From Danxiaibacter flavus (GTDB lineage: Bacteria > Bacteroidota > Bacteroidia > Chitinophagales > Chitinophagaceae), in NCBI RefSeq assembly GCF_041060425.1, contig NZ_JAULBC010000001.1, forward strand, positions 1 through 64,000: a stretch of 64,000 nt of DNA, given 5' to 3'. Below the pieces are notes generated by a model that saw only the letters and a list, made by a program, of their open reading frames with translations, was not told the DNA's origin and ran no database searches. Positions 17,729-26,597 of this stretch are shown here, one piece after another; the stretch's first letter is position 1, and every line of letters starts with the position of its first letter. A program made the translations under genes and the position numbers.

Positions 17729-18769
17729 CTATCCGGCAGTATGTCTGAACTCTTTCACTGTATCAACGAACGCTCTTGCATGATCAACAGGTACGTTTGG
17801 TAGAATGCCATGGCCAAGGTTTGCAATATGTTTTCCGGGGCCAAATGTCTCCAGCATGGAAGTAACCTGTTTTTTGATCTCAGGAATTGGCGACAACAAT
17901 CTTGCCGGATCAAAATTTCCCTGTAAGGTAACATTGTTGCCTGCAAATTCTCTTGCGAGTTGAGGTTTAATACACCAGTCAATTCCCAGACCATGCGCAC
18001 CCGTGGCAGTCATGCTATCCAGTGAATGCCATGCACCTTTTGCGAAGATGATAGTAGGAACTTCGTCTTTCAGAGCCGCTACTATTTGACGTATATACTG
18101 AAGTGATAGTAATTCAAAATCTGAAGGACTCAGAAGGCCGCCCCAGCTATCAAAGATCTGCACTACGTCTGCACCCGCTTTTACCTGGGCTTTCAGATAG
18201 GCAATAGTAGTATCAGTGATCATTTGTAACAGGCTGTGTGCCAGTTCCGGGTTCATGTAACAAAATGCCTTTGCTTCATCAAAGGTCTTGGAGCCTTTGC
18301 CCTGCACCATATAACATAATAATGTCCACGGCGCGCCTGCAAAACCAATTAAAGGGACGCGACCGTTTAATTCCTGCTTAATCAATTTAATGGCATCGAA
18401 AACATATCCGAGAGATTCTTCCACATCCGGTACACGAACGCGGTTAAGGTCAGCTGTTGTCTTTATCGGATCGGGTAAAAGCGGTCCTTTACTTTCAATC
18501 AACTGTACTTCAAGCCCCATAGCCTGAGGCACAACAAGTATATCTGAAAATAAAATGGCAGCATCAACACCAACTATATCAACAGGCTGAATGGTGATTT
18601 CTGCAGCAAGCTCAGGGGTCTGGCATCTTTCAAAAAAGCCGTATTTCTCTCTTAGCACCATATACTCCGGTAAATATCGTCCTGCCTGTCTCATCATCCA
18701 TACCGGTGTTCTTTCAGTTGCTTCTCCTCTCAGTGTTCTTAATAACAGATCATTTTTTAAAATAGCCAT
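17729..18769 (-). CDS. hemE: Uroporphyrinogen decarboxylase
   Basis: The 346-residue protein is full length for the family. It removes the four acetate carboxyls of uroporphyrinogen III to give coproporphyrinogen III. The N-terminal signature RTPVWMMRQAGRYLPEY contains the substrate-binding Arg residues, and ILFSDILVVP carries the catalytic Asp. It follows hemD in the minus-strand run, separated by a composite heptad repeat that could act as a processing or attenuation point. Confidence 0.97.
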   Translation of the reverse strand: MAILKNDLLLRTLRGEATERTPVWMMRQAGRYLPEYMVLREKYGFFERCQTPELAAEITIQPVDIVGVDAAILFSDILVVPQAMGLEVQLIESKGPLLPDPIKTTADLNRVRVPDVEESLGYVFDAIKLIKQELNGRVPLIGFAGAPWTLLCYMVQGKGSKTFDEAKAFCYMNPELAHSLLQMITDTTIAYLKAQVKAGADVVQIFDSWGGLLSPSDFELLSLQYIRQIVAALKDEVPTIIFAKGAWHSLDSMTATGAHGLGIDWCIKPQLAREFAGNNVTLQGNFDPARLLSPIPEIKKQVTSMLETFGPGKHIANLGHGILPNVPVDHARAFVDTVKEFRHTAG

Positions 18770-18772
18770 AGT

Positions 18773-18945
18773 GAGTTATACGTTGTAAGTTATACGTTGT
18801 ACGTTTTAAGCTTAAAGCCTAGAGCCCAAAGCTTAAAACTATTTGATGTTTATTCTACCTTTTTTTTGCCTTATGCCTCACACCTCATACCGCACACCTC
18901 ACACCTGATACCTGACACCTTTCCCCTCCCGCCTCACACCTCATG
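18773..18945. repeat. Three heptad families joined head to tail
   Basis: Three arrays abut. A[AC]GTTRT units lie at 18775-18804 and AAAGCYT units at about 18806-18840. Eleven perfectly in-phase units of the form CC[TG]YAYR or close lie at 18869-18945. The last array runs into hemD and supplies its final codons and TGA stop (18934-18936). The 7-bp register holds although the three unit sequences are unrelated. Confidence 0.9.
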
Positions 18946-19644
18946 GCCATCCCATTCATACGCCAGCACTTTATCCACCAGGCTTTCCTGTCCGGGCCAT
19001 TCGCTGGTAACTACTTTGTTGTTGCAGTAGGACTGAATGGTTGCTGATGTTGTTCTTCCTATAGAGAAGAGCACAACATCTGTGCGGATGGTGTTTATCG
19101 AAAAAAAACTATGAACAGCAGTAGGACTGAAAAACAGGATGCCATCATAATCTTCCTGCACTTCATGCGGTGTTTGTAAAGTACTGTATGCAATCACCTC
19201 ATGAACGGTTATGTTACTGCTTCCCAGTGTTTCTGGCAAATCATCCAGTCTTTGATCGCCGCAGAAGAAAGTCACTTCTTTAATATCCCCTTGTTCAATA
19301 ATCTTCTTCGCGAGTAAGGATGCACTTTTGGCAGAGGTTACAATGATCTCTTTTCCAAAATGCTTTACCACGGCATCTTTTGTTGCTCCGCCAAGACAAT
19401 GTATTTTCCAGTTATGCTTTTCAGGTAAAAAAGCTGCAACGCTTTCAACTGCATTATTACTTGTAAAGATTACCTGTAGTCTTTGTTGCGCAAGTTGATC
19501 AACCTGTTGAATAAATTCAGGTGAATCAATTTTTTTTATTTCAATAAAAGGCAATACATCTATTGTAACATGATGTACTGCTGCTTTGCTGATAAGTTGT
19601 GGGTCGAGTGCACGGGTGCACAGTGTTTTTCTATCTGGTTGCAT
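18934..19644 (-). CDS. hemD: Uroporphyrinogen-III synthase
   Basis: The 236-residue protein cyclises hydroxymethylbilane to uroporphyrinogen III. HemD sequences are poorly conserved; the call rests on the two-domain alternating pattern, the conserved FTSNNAVESV (residues ~60), FFSPTAVHSFF and the C-terminal SIGRTTSATI motifs. It overlaps hemC by 14 bp. The last codons and the stop lie in a CCTCACA heptad array, so the native C-terminus may have been replaced. Confidence 0.93.
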   Translation of the reverse strand: MQPDRKTLCTRALDPQLISKAAVHHVTIDVLPFIEIKKIDSPEFIQQVDQLAQQRLQVIFTSNNAVESVAAFLPEKHNWKIHCLGGATKDAVVKHFGKEIIVTSAKSASLLAKKIIEQGDIKEVTFFCGDQRLDDLPETLGSSNITVHEVIAYSTLQTPHEVQEDYDGILFFSPTAVHSFFSINTIRTDVVLFSIGRTTSATIQSYCNNKVVTSEWPGQESLVDKVLAYEWDGHEV

Positions 19645-20554
19645 TTCTAATAGCTTCTACAATATTCAGACCGCCCTTCTGCAATACCTCTTTTCCCATA
19701 CTAATGCCGGTATTTGCCGCATCTTCAAGTGGGCACTGGGTCTCTGCTGTTATGAAATCTTTACCATCAAGCGAATGGATGCTGCCTTTAAAATGCAGTG
19801 TTCCATTTACTACCTCAGCCAAAGCACTGATCGGGGTTGAACAGCCACCCATTAGTGTGCTTAAGAAATCTCTTTCTGTTTTAGCACACAACGCAGTAAT
19901 GCTGTCATTCAGCAGTGCACATTTTTCTCTGGCATCAGTGTCATCTTCGCGACAAACAACCATAATAGCCCCCTGAGCAGGTGCAGGAAGCATCCAGTCC
20001 AGCTCAATTGCATTAGCAGGTCTTTCGTCAATGCGTTCAAGGCCGGCCGCTGCAAATATGGCACCTTTCCAGTTACTGTCGGCTACTTTTTTTAACCGGG
20101 TAATAACGTTGCCTCTTAAATTTTCAATGGAATGGTTGGGGTAACGGTGCAGCCATTGCGCTTTTCTTCTTATGCTGCTTGTTGCGATTGTTGCAATGCT
20201 TTGTTCATCGTTGAGAAAATCAATATCCGTTTTGTATACAAAAAGATCTTTATGCGAAGCTCTTTTAAGAACAGCTGCCTGTGTTATTCCCTGCGCCAAT
20301 TGCGTTGGAACATCTTTCATGGAATGAACCGCGATGTCAATTCTGTTGCTGAGCAGAACGGAATCAAGCGCTTTTGTAAAAACACCCTGAACTCCCATCG
20401 CGTATAACGGAGTAACGAGGTCTATATCGCCGTCACTTTTTATCGGTACAATTTCAGTGGATATGCCCGCTTTTTCCAATTCATCTTTAACCAGGTTGGC
20501 CTGCCACATAGCTAAGCGGCTATCCCTGGTTCCTATTCTCAAAATTCTGTTCAT
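19631..20554 (-). CDS. hemC: Hydroxymethylbilane synthase (porphobilinogen deaminase)
   Basis: The 307-residue protein begins RIGTRDSRLAMWQA, the classic HemC N-terminus, and contains DIAVHSMKDVPT. The dipyrromethane-cofactor cysteine is Cys238 in LMGGCSTPISA. It polymerises four porphobilinogen units. It is translationally coupled with hemD by a 14-bp overlap and lies 71 bp downstream of hemA in the same direction. Confidence 0.97.
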   Translation of the reverse strand: MNRILRIGTRDSRLAMWQANLVKDELEKAGISTEIVPIKSDGDIDLVTPLYAMGVQGVFTKALDSVLLSNRIDIAVHSMKDVPTQLAQGITQAAVLKRASHKDLFVYKTDIDFLNDEQSIATIATSSIRRKAQWLHRYPNHSIENLRGNVITRLKKVADSNWKGAIFAAAGLERIDERPANAIELDWMLPAPAQGAIMVVCREDDTDAREKCALLNDSITALCAKTERDFLSTLMGGCSTPISALAEVVNGTLHFKGSIHSLDGKDFITAETQCPLEDAANTGISMGKEVLQKGGLNIVEAIRNATR

Positions 20555-20625
20555 TTTTTACTGTGAGAGTTTTGTGGCGCAGCGATTAACACGGAAATGA
20601 AAATAACGCAGTTGCCTTAATGTTC

Positions 20626-21852
20626 TTAATTAACACTTACTGCTATATAATCATTTATTGCTTCAATATAATAGCATCCGGGCTGATGCTGCTGGCGCAT
20701 TTTTACCGCCATAGTGGTAATTACCTTCTGTATTGCGTCTGCGTCCGGATTGGCGCATTTGCTGTTACCATTGCTGGTATGAACGGATAAAAACATTGAA
20801 CATTGTTGCATATCCTGCAGCTTTTGTTTTACGGCTTTAAGTGCCGGAACATTTCTGCGCATAATGTACCACTCTTCAAATTCTGCAATGTGCTCTTTTA
20901 TGATAGCTTTTGCTGCAGGCACTTCGGCCATGCGCATTTGTAACGTAGCATCATTTATCCTGGAAAGATCGTCCACATTAACCAATGTAACATGTGACAA
21001 ATCTTTAGCCTTGGGATCAATATTATTAGGAATAGAAAGATCGATCAAAATTTTTGGAGCGCTTTTCTCCAGGTCAGCCTTCATAATTACCGGTTGTTCA
21101 GCATTGGTTGCGACTATAACAACATCGGCTTCGTCAACCAGTTTTTTTGATTCAGCAAAAGAACCATGCTGCAAACCAAGTTCACCTGCGAGCTCCGCAG
21201 CTTTGTCTTCAGTTCTGTTGAGTAAAGTTATGTTGGTTGTTTCCAGGTAGTCTACCAGGTTTTTGCAAGTGTTGCGTCCTATTTTACCGGTGCCGAGCAG
21301 AACGATTTTTTTATTTTTTGCATCGGTGAGGTTCTCGCACAAAAACTGAACCGCAGCAAAAGAAACAGAAACAGTTCCTCCGCTTAGCTGTGTTTGAGAT
21401 TTAATTGCTTTGGAAGATTGCAAAACAACATTCAGCAAGCGTTCCATGAACGTGCCGATAAAATTGTGTTGTTTGGCTATTTTGGATGCCAGCTTAAGCT
21501 GACCAACAATTTCATAGTCGCCTAAAATCTGGGAATCAATACCGGCGGCAACGTTAAACAAATGTTCAATCGCTTCCCAGCCTTGTTTTATGTAGGCGAA
21601 TTCTTTGAATTTTTCAGAAGATCCGATTGTCTCAGAGCATAAAAGATCAACCAGTTCGCGGTGGGAATGTGCAACGCCATAAATCTCTGTGCGATTGCAG
21701 GTACTTAAAATGAACATTTCCTGTATGCCGGAAGTTCTTGCTTTATTTAAAAGTGAAATATATTGATCGTTGTTAACGGCAAATTGTCCACGTATGCAAG
21801 TGTCAGTCTTCTTGTAGTTGATTCCGGCTATATAAAACTGCGTAATATTCAT
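20626..21852 (-). CDS. hemA: Glutamyl-tRNA reductase
   Basis: The 408-residue protein catalyses NADPH-dependent reduction of Glu-tRNA to glutamate-1-semialdehyde, the committed and usually regulated step of the C5 pathway. The catalytic Cys52 lies in LSTCNRTEIYG. A Rossmann motif (LLGTGKIGRNT) follows near residue 185, and the C-terminal dimerisation helix region is present. It is the first gene of the minus-strand haem run, and a promoter-like TAnnTTTG lies about 29 bp upstream. Confidence 0.97.
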   Translation of the reverse strand: MNITQFYIAGINYKKTDTCIRGQFAVNNDQYISLLNKARTSGIQEMFILSTCNRTEIYGVAHSHRELVDLLCSETIGSSEKFKEFAYIKQGWEAIEHLFNVAAGIDSQILGDYEIVGQLKLASKIAKQHNFIGTFMERLLNVVLQSSKAIKSQTQLSGGTVSVSFAAVQFLCENLTDAKNKKIVLLGTGKIGRNTCKNLVDYLETTNITLLNRTEDKAAELAGELGLQHGSFAESKKLVDEADVVIVATNAEQPVIMKADLEKSAPKILIDLSIPNNIDPKAKDLSHVTLVNVDDLSRINDATLQMRMAEVPAAKAIIKEHIAEFEEWYIMRRNVPALKAVKQKLQDMQQCSMFLSVHTSNGNSKCANPDADAIQKVITTMAVKMRQQHQPGCYYIEAINDYIAVSVN

Positions 21853-22167
21853 TCTTCCTGGTCGTCAAATATTGATAACGCAAAAGTACTTCTATACGTT
21901 GCCTAAAAAACATGATCAGCCGTCGTTATCTGTCATTTCTCTGTCATGTTTTGATGATAATGTGCTTAAACCCGCGTCAGTATTGCGATTCTTCACAATG
22001 AAACGCATAAAAAATACAATTGATTTTTCATTTGAAATACTACATTATACGGTCAGTCCAACAAAATTTATCCGCTATCAGGATCTCCAAAAACTGCTTC
22101 AACACAAAAAACGTACAACGTAAAACTTATAACGTATCACTTACTTTTGCTTCTCAAACGCGTAAGC
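21853..22167. promoter_or_regulatory. Divergent hemA/hemH control region
   Basis: This 315-bp spacer lies between hemA (minus) and hemH (plus). On the minus strand TACTTTTG at 21881-21888 matches the Bacteroidota -7 motif TAnnTTTG; I see no clear -33 partner. At 22107-22140 there is an inverted arm of the ACGTTRT heptad family directly before hemH. No gene is seen. Confidence 0.45.
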
Positions 22168-23181
22168 ATGGCAAAAAAGGCAATTGTACTAATGAATCTT
22201 GGCTCGCCGGACTCCACTTCAGTAAAGGATGTGAAAAAATATCTGACGGAGTTTTTGATGGATGAACGAGTGATCGATAAGCCCTGGCTTGCGCGCACGC
22301 TGCTGGTAAGAGGGATTATCGTACCATTTCGCGCTCCTAAATCAGCCAAAGCTTACGAGAGTATTTGGTGGAAAGAGGGATCGCCGCTGATAGTGCTGAC
22401 TAAACAATTACAGGAGGCGGTTCAAAAAGAAATGGAAGAACCTGTTGAAATTGCCATGCGTTACGGAAATCCTTCGCCGAAGTACTGTTACGATAAATTG
22501 GTTCGGGAAAATCCCGATCTGGAAGAAGTGGTGTTGTTTCCCTTATATCCTCATTATGCCATGAGTAGCTATGAAACCGCTGTGGAGTATATGAAGGAAA
22601 TTCATGAAAAGTATAAATATAATTTCAGGATTTCTGTAACTCCTCCCTACTACAGGGACGCAGAATACATATATTCTCTTGCGGAAAGCATTCGCCCTTT
22701 TACTGAAAAAAGTTTTGATAAATTGTTGTTCAGCTATCACGGTGTTCCTGAACGCCATATCCTGAAAGGCGACATAACGGGGCAGCATTGCCTTAAGGTG
22801 AATGATTGCTGCCATGTAACATCTGCTGCGCACGACCAATGCTATCGTCATCAGACCTTCATTACTACAGAACTTGTAACGGAGAAATTACAGTTGCCCA
22901 AAGAAAAAGTCGAGCAGAGTTTCCAGTCAAGATTGGGCCGCGATCCGTGGCTCACGCCTTACACTGCAAAGCGCCTGGAGGAACTGCCGGCAGAAGGAGT
23001 GAAGAAACTGCTGGTTGTTTGTCCCGCTTTCGTCAGCGATTGCCTCGAAACGCTCGAAGAAATCGCGGAAGAAGGTAAACACATCTTCCTTCACGCAGGC
23101 GGCGAGGAGTTTACGATGATACCGTGCTTGAATGTGCACCCGCTTTGGATTAGGAGCATTGTGAAGTTGATTGGGGATTAA
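22168..23181 (+). CDS. hemH: Ferrochelatase
   Basis: The protein is 337 residues from the ATG at 22168 (MAKKAIVLMNLGSPDS); an upstream TTG is rejected because the extra residues lack family similarity. It inserts Fe2+ into protoporphyrin IX. Conserved segments are NLGSP at the N-terminus, FSYHGVPERH with the catalytic His, and VCPAFVSDCLETLEEI. The last codons and the stop form part of the left arm of the repeat element that fills the hemH-hemJ spacer. Confidence 0.96.
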   Translation: MAKKAIVLMNLGSPDSTSVKDVKKYLTEFLMDERVIDKPWLARTLLVRGIIVPFRAPKSAKAYESIWWKEGSPLIVLTKQLQEAVQKEMEEPVEIAMRYGNPSPKYCYDKLVRENPDLEEVVLFPLYPHYAMSSYETAVEYMKEIHEKYKYNFRISVTPPYYRDAEYIYSLAESIRPFTEKSFDKLLFSYHGVPERHILKGDITGQHCLKVNDCCHVTSAAHDQCYRHQTFITTELVTEKLQLPKEKVEQSFQSRLGRDPWLTPYTAKRLEELPAEGVKKLLVVCPAFVSDCLETLEEIAEEGKHIFLHAGGEEFTMIPCLNVHPLWIRSIVKLIGD

Positions 23182-23847
23182 GATTGAGGTTGTCTGGATC
23201 TGGATTTGTGGGATTAGGGGATGAATGGATTTCTAAATATTGGAGAACTTGTATAATAACAATTATTAATGAAGATTGGATTGATTGGAGAAGATAGGAA
23301 TAAGTAGATTTGAGGTTTATATTTTAAACCCTAAATCAGATGAAAGAACAAATCAATGATGATCTGACATACAGAGTAATTGGATGTGCAATGAAAGTGC
23401 ATAGCATATTAGGCAATGGCTTTCAGGAAGTAATTTATCAAAGGGCACTTGCTATTGAATTGAAGAACGCATGTGTCGGTTTTGAAAGAGAAGTTGAAAT
23501 CGATATTTATTATTGCGGAGAATTAATCGGATGTAGAAGGGTAGATTTTTTAATAGAAGGTGAAGTATTGGTTGAATTAAAAGCAATTTCGACGTTGGAC
23601 GATAGCCATCTCGCACAAGGACTCAATTACCTTGTGGCATATAAACTGGATAAAGGACTTTTGTTGAATTTTGGTTCACGAAGCCTTGAAGTAAAACGTT
23701 TACGCCATCCTCAAAATGGAATCAAACACGCTAATCAATAAAATAGCGAACAAAAAATATAGTAATGCATATCAAAATTAATCCAATCATCCACTAATCC
23801 CATAAATCCAGATCCAGACAAAAAATCAAAATCTCAATCCCAATCAT
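23168..23847. mobile_element. Candidate element: terminal inverted repeats around a GxxExxY gene
   Basis: The left arm 23190-23231 and right arm 23780-23821 are inverted copies that match at 39 of 42 positions (TTGTCTGGATCTGGATTT at both outer ends). Weaker similarity extends outward to 23168 inside hemH and to the hemJ start codon at 23848. The only gene inside is the GxxExxY ORF. No transposase or target-site duplication was seen. The arms are built from GGATYTG/GGATTAG-type units of 7-8 bp. Related right-arm sequence without the gene lies at 11826-12108. Confidence 0.6.
23340..23741 (+). CDS. GxxExxY protein (PDDEXK_3-like nuclease fold)
   Basis: The 133-residue protein has the defining GxxExxY motif at residues 27-33 (GFQEVIY). 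A PD-(D/E)XK-like core has Asp69 (RRVDFLI) and Glu79-x-Lys81 (VELKA), then QGLNYLVAYKL. The catalytic residues of a Mg-dependent nuclease fold are all in place. The family is widespread and often multicopy, with no proven function. Its position between near-perfect inverted repeats in the hemH-hemJ spacer suggests cargo or maintenance function of a repeat element rather than haem synthesis. Confidence 0.85.
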   Translation: MKEQINDDLTYRVIGCAMKVHSILGNGFQEVIYQRALAIELKNACVGFEREVEIDIYYCGELIGCRRVDFLIEGEVLVELKAISTLDDSHLAQGLNYLVAYKLDKGLLLNFGSRSLEVKRLRHPQNGIKHANQ

Positions 23848-24402
23848 ATGTACAACTACTTAAAAGCCCTCCACATCATCTTCGTCGTAACCTGGTTTGC
23901 AGGAATGTTTTACATGCCGCGGTTTTTTATTTATGCGACGGAAGCTGCGGAAAAGGATGAAGTGGAAAAAAATATTCTTCGTGAGCAGTTTAAAGTGATG
24001 ATGAAGCGGTTGTGGTTGGGGATCACCTGGCCTTCGGCTATTCTTACATTAATCTTTGGGCCAGTGGTGATGGCCGTAGGCAATTGGGATAAAACGCTTT
24101 TTACAGAAGGAGGAAGATGGTTGCTGATCAAGTTGATTTTGGTGGTATTGTTATATGTATATCATTTCTCACTTCATCGCATTTACAAAGAAGAAATGAA
24201 TGGTATATTTAAATATACTTCTCAGCAGCTGCGTATCTGGAATGAAGTAGCTACAATTCTATTGGTTGCAATAGTTTTCCTGGCAGTTGTGAAAACGAGT
24301 CTGAGCATGATATGGGGATTGTTGGGACTTATACTGTTCATTATAATTTTAATGAGCGCGATAAAAATTTATAAGATTTTGAGGGAAGGGAAAAAGAAGT
24401 AG
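23848..24402 (+). CDS. hemJ: HemJ-type protoporphyrinogen IX oxidase (UPF0093)
   Basis: The 184-residue membrane protein has about four to five transmembrane helices. The first helix carries ALHIIFVVTWFAGMFYMPR with the conserved His and Arg of HemJ, and a later helix has RWLLIKLILV. HemJ replaces HemG/HemY in many bacteria and oxidises protoporphyrinogen IX to protoporphyrin IX in the inner membrane. Location next to hemH and the rest of the pathway supports the call over other CopD-like membrane proteins. The start codon touches the right arm of the preceding element. Confidence 0.9.
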   Translation: MYNYLKALHIIFVVTWFAGMFYMPRFFIYATEAAEKDEVEKNILREQFKVMMKRLWLGITWPSAILTLIFGPVVMAVGNWDKTLFTEGGRWLLIKLILVVLLYVYHFSLHRIYKEEMNGIFKYTSQQLRIWNEVATILLVAIVFLAVVKTSLSMIWGLLGLILFIIILMSAIKIYKILREGKKK

Positions 24403-25089
24403 GATTAGGGATCGCTGAAGTCTATATAAGTCAAAATTCAAAAGTTAAAAATCAAAAAAGCGAGTTGAAATAAGGTACAAGCTAATAGCTCATAGCTGAC
24501 AGCTTAAAAGGATTGCGTTAACAACCGATTTTCTTTAATTGACAGCCGATAGCTTGAAAAGAGTGAGGTAAATAATCAATTTGTTACAATTGACAGAAAC
24601 GGTTGGAAATAAGTTATGGGTACCGTGCTTCGCATCAGTTATAGACNNNNNNNNNNNNNNNNNNNNNNNNNNNNNNNNNNNNNNNNNNNNNNNNNNNNNN
24701 NNNNNNNNNNNNNNNNNNNNNNNNNNNNNNNNNNNNNNNNNNNNNNATAACATCTCTTTAGACAGTACAAGCTGATAGCTCATAGCTGACAGCCGATAGC
24801 TAAGGAGTGAGGTAGGTAATCAATTTGTTACAATTGACAGAAACGGTTGGAAATAAGTTATGGGTACCGTGCTTCGCATCAGTTATAGACATAACATCTC
24901 TTTAGACAGTACAAGCTGATAGCTCATAGCTGACAGCCGATAGCTAAGGAGTGAGGTAGGTAATCAATTTGTTACAATTGACAGAAACGATTGGAAATTA
25001 GTTATAGGCACTGCACTTCACATCAGTTATAGACATAACATCTCTTTTGACAGTACAAGCTGATAGCTGATAGCTCATAGCTGAAAGCT
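24403..25089. repeat. 144-bp tandem array containing AGCTGAT heptads
   Basis: AAAAGTT-like heptads occur at about 24430-24465. From about 24476 a unit with AGCTGAT/AGCTCAT heptads followed by a ~110-bp unique part recurs. The landmark GACAGTACAA lies at 24761, 24905 and 25049, an exact 144-bp period. A degenerate first unit precedes the assembly gap. The array ends on the hemN stop codon. No gene is seen. Confidence 0.9.
24647..24746. other. Assembly gap (100 N)
   Basis: Exactly 100 N, a placeholder length. The left flank ends CAGTTATAGAC and the right flank begins ATAACATCTC. These two are directly joined inside the complete repeat unit at about 24880-24900, so the gap sits inside the 144-bp array. 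It probably hides zero or a whole number of extra units. Confidence 0.95.
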
Positions 25090-26457
25090 TTAAACTGCTT
25101 TACTAAACAACATTCTTTGTTCGGCTGCCGCTTCGCTGCGCAACAGGTGCAGATCAAAAGCCTTACACACATTTCTGATGAAATGACGGCCGGTGTAGGT
25201 TAGCTCAAGTCTCTTTTCACTCCAATGAATAAGGCCGTTTTTTTCAAGTTCATCTAATTCTCTAAGCGTGTAAGGTTGAAAAAGGGACAAGTGCTCAGGG
25301 CGGAAATAAGTCCCTCCCTGGCAGGATATATCAAGGATATATTTCCGCATGATCAGATCCTCCTCGTTAAGGAAGTAGCCTTTTGTTACAGCTAATTCAT
25401 TTTTCTCAATGCTGGCGTAATAATCGTGAATTGTTTTATGGTTTTGTGCGAATGCAACACCTGCGTCGCTAATGCTTGAAACACCGAGACCAAGTAGCAT
25501 TGATGTGCGCTGAGTTGTGTATCCCATAAAATTCCGGTGCAGCCAGCCTTCTTTCCATGCTTTATACAGATCATCACCAGGCAAGGCAAAATGGTCCATG
25601 CCTATATCGGTGTAGCCATTGGCCGTAAACAACTCTTTTCCCGCAAGGTATAATTGCATTTTAAGAGATGCGTCGGGAAGATCGCTTTCATCAAACAAAC
25701 GTTGAGCTTTGCTGGTCCAGGGTACATGTGCATAGCTGTAAAGCGCAATGCGGTCCGGCTTCAATTGAATACTCTGCAGGATTGTTTGTTGAATACTTTC
25801 TAAAGTCTGTAAAGGCAGGCCGTAAATAAGGTCAAAGTTGACTGATTTGTATCCTATTTCCCTGGCATTTTTTACCGCGCGTTCAACATTTTCGTACGGT
25901 TGAATGCGGTTGATCACTTCTTGCACTCTTTCGTTGTGATCCTGTACACCATAACTAACTCTTCTAAAGCCGATATCATAAAGGGTTTGGAGATGCTCTC
26001 TCGTCGTGTTGTTCGGATGTCCTTCGAAACTAAATTCATGCTCAGCGTGAACTACGCAATCTGAGAGGATAGTTGAAAGAAGTGTCTGCAGATTTTCAGG
26101 GGAGAAAAATGTTGGGGTCCCTCCGCCAAGATGCAGTTCCCTGATAACCGGTGCTTTAGTTACTAACGCCCGATATAACCGCCACTCTTTAATGATGGCA
26201 TTCATGTAATCATTCTCCACAGAGTGGTTGGTGGTTATTTTTTTATTGCAACCACAGTAAGTGCATAGCGACTCGCAAAATGGAAGATGAATATAAAGAC
26301 TGATCCCGTCCGCTGCACTTGCTTGTTCCATTTGTGTTTTGCAAACGTCTTTCCATCTATTCACGTCTATATTGCCTTGCCAGAAAGGAACAGTAGGATA
26401 GCTGGTGTAGCGTGGTGTTGGAACGTTGTATTGTTGCGGTAATTCGAGCGAGATCAT
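25090..26457 (-). CDS. hemN: Oxygen-independent coproporphyrinogen III oxidase
   Basis: The protein is 455 residues from the ATG at 26457 (MISLELPQQYNVP); the longer frame to 26493 lacks a good family match in its extra residues. The radical SAM cluster motif CESLCTYC has Cys61, Cys65 and Cys68, with an extra Cys70 as in true HemN. The N-terminal PRYTSYPTVPFW is the HemN-specific trip-wire region, which separates it from HemW. It makes protoporphyrinogen IX without O2, complementing HemF. Confidence 0.94.
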   Translation of the reverse strand: MISLELPQQYNVPTPRYTSYPTVPFWQGNIDVNRWKDVCKTQMEQASAADGISLYIHLPFCESLCTYCGCNKKITTNHSVENDYMNAIIKEWRLYRALVTKAPVIRELHLGGGTPTFFSPENLQTLLSTILSDCVVHAEHEFSFEGHPNNTTREHLQTLYDIGFRRVSYGVQDHNERVQEVINRIQPYENVERAVKNAREIGYKSVNFDLIYGLPLQTLESIQQTILQSIQLKPDRIALYSYAHVPWTSKAQRLFDESDLPDASLKMQLYLAGKELFTANGYTDIGMDHFALPGDDLYKAWKEGWLHRNFMGYTTQRTSMLLGLGVSSISDAGVAFAQNHKTIHDYYASIEKNELAVTKGYFLNEEDLIMRKYILDISCQGGTYFRPEHLSLFQPYTLRELDELEKNGLIHWSEKRLELTYTGRHFIRNVCKAFDLHLLRSEAAAEQRMLFSKAV

Positions 26458-26597
26458 GGTTTGCAAAATATGTCGCAAAGGTATCCGGGGCAATTACGAC
26501 AGAACATGACCAAAATCATATCGACCGTTGAAAATTGTCATGATACTATCATTTATTGGATATTAAGAACATTACGCAGGCATGATCAAACGAATAT

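Noticed and set aside
23190..23821. Insertion sequence
   Set aside because: Good inverted repeats but no transposase and no visible target-site duplication; kept as a candidate element of unknown type.
24476..25089. Possible CRISPR or minisatellite in a coding frame
   Set aside because: The 144-bp units are whole-unit tandem copies without spacers, and the ORFs across them run through the N gap.
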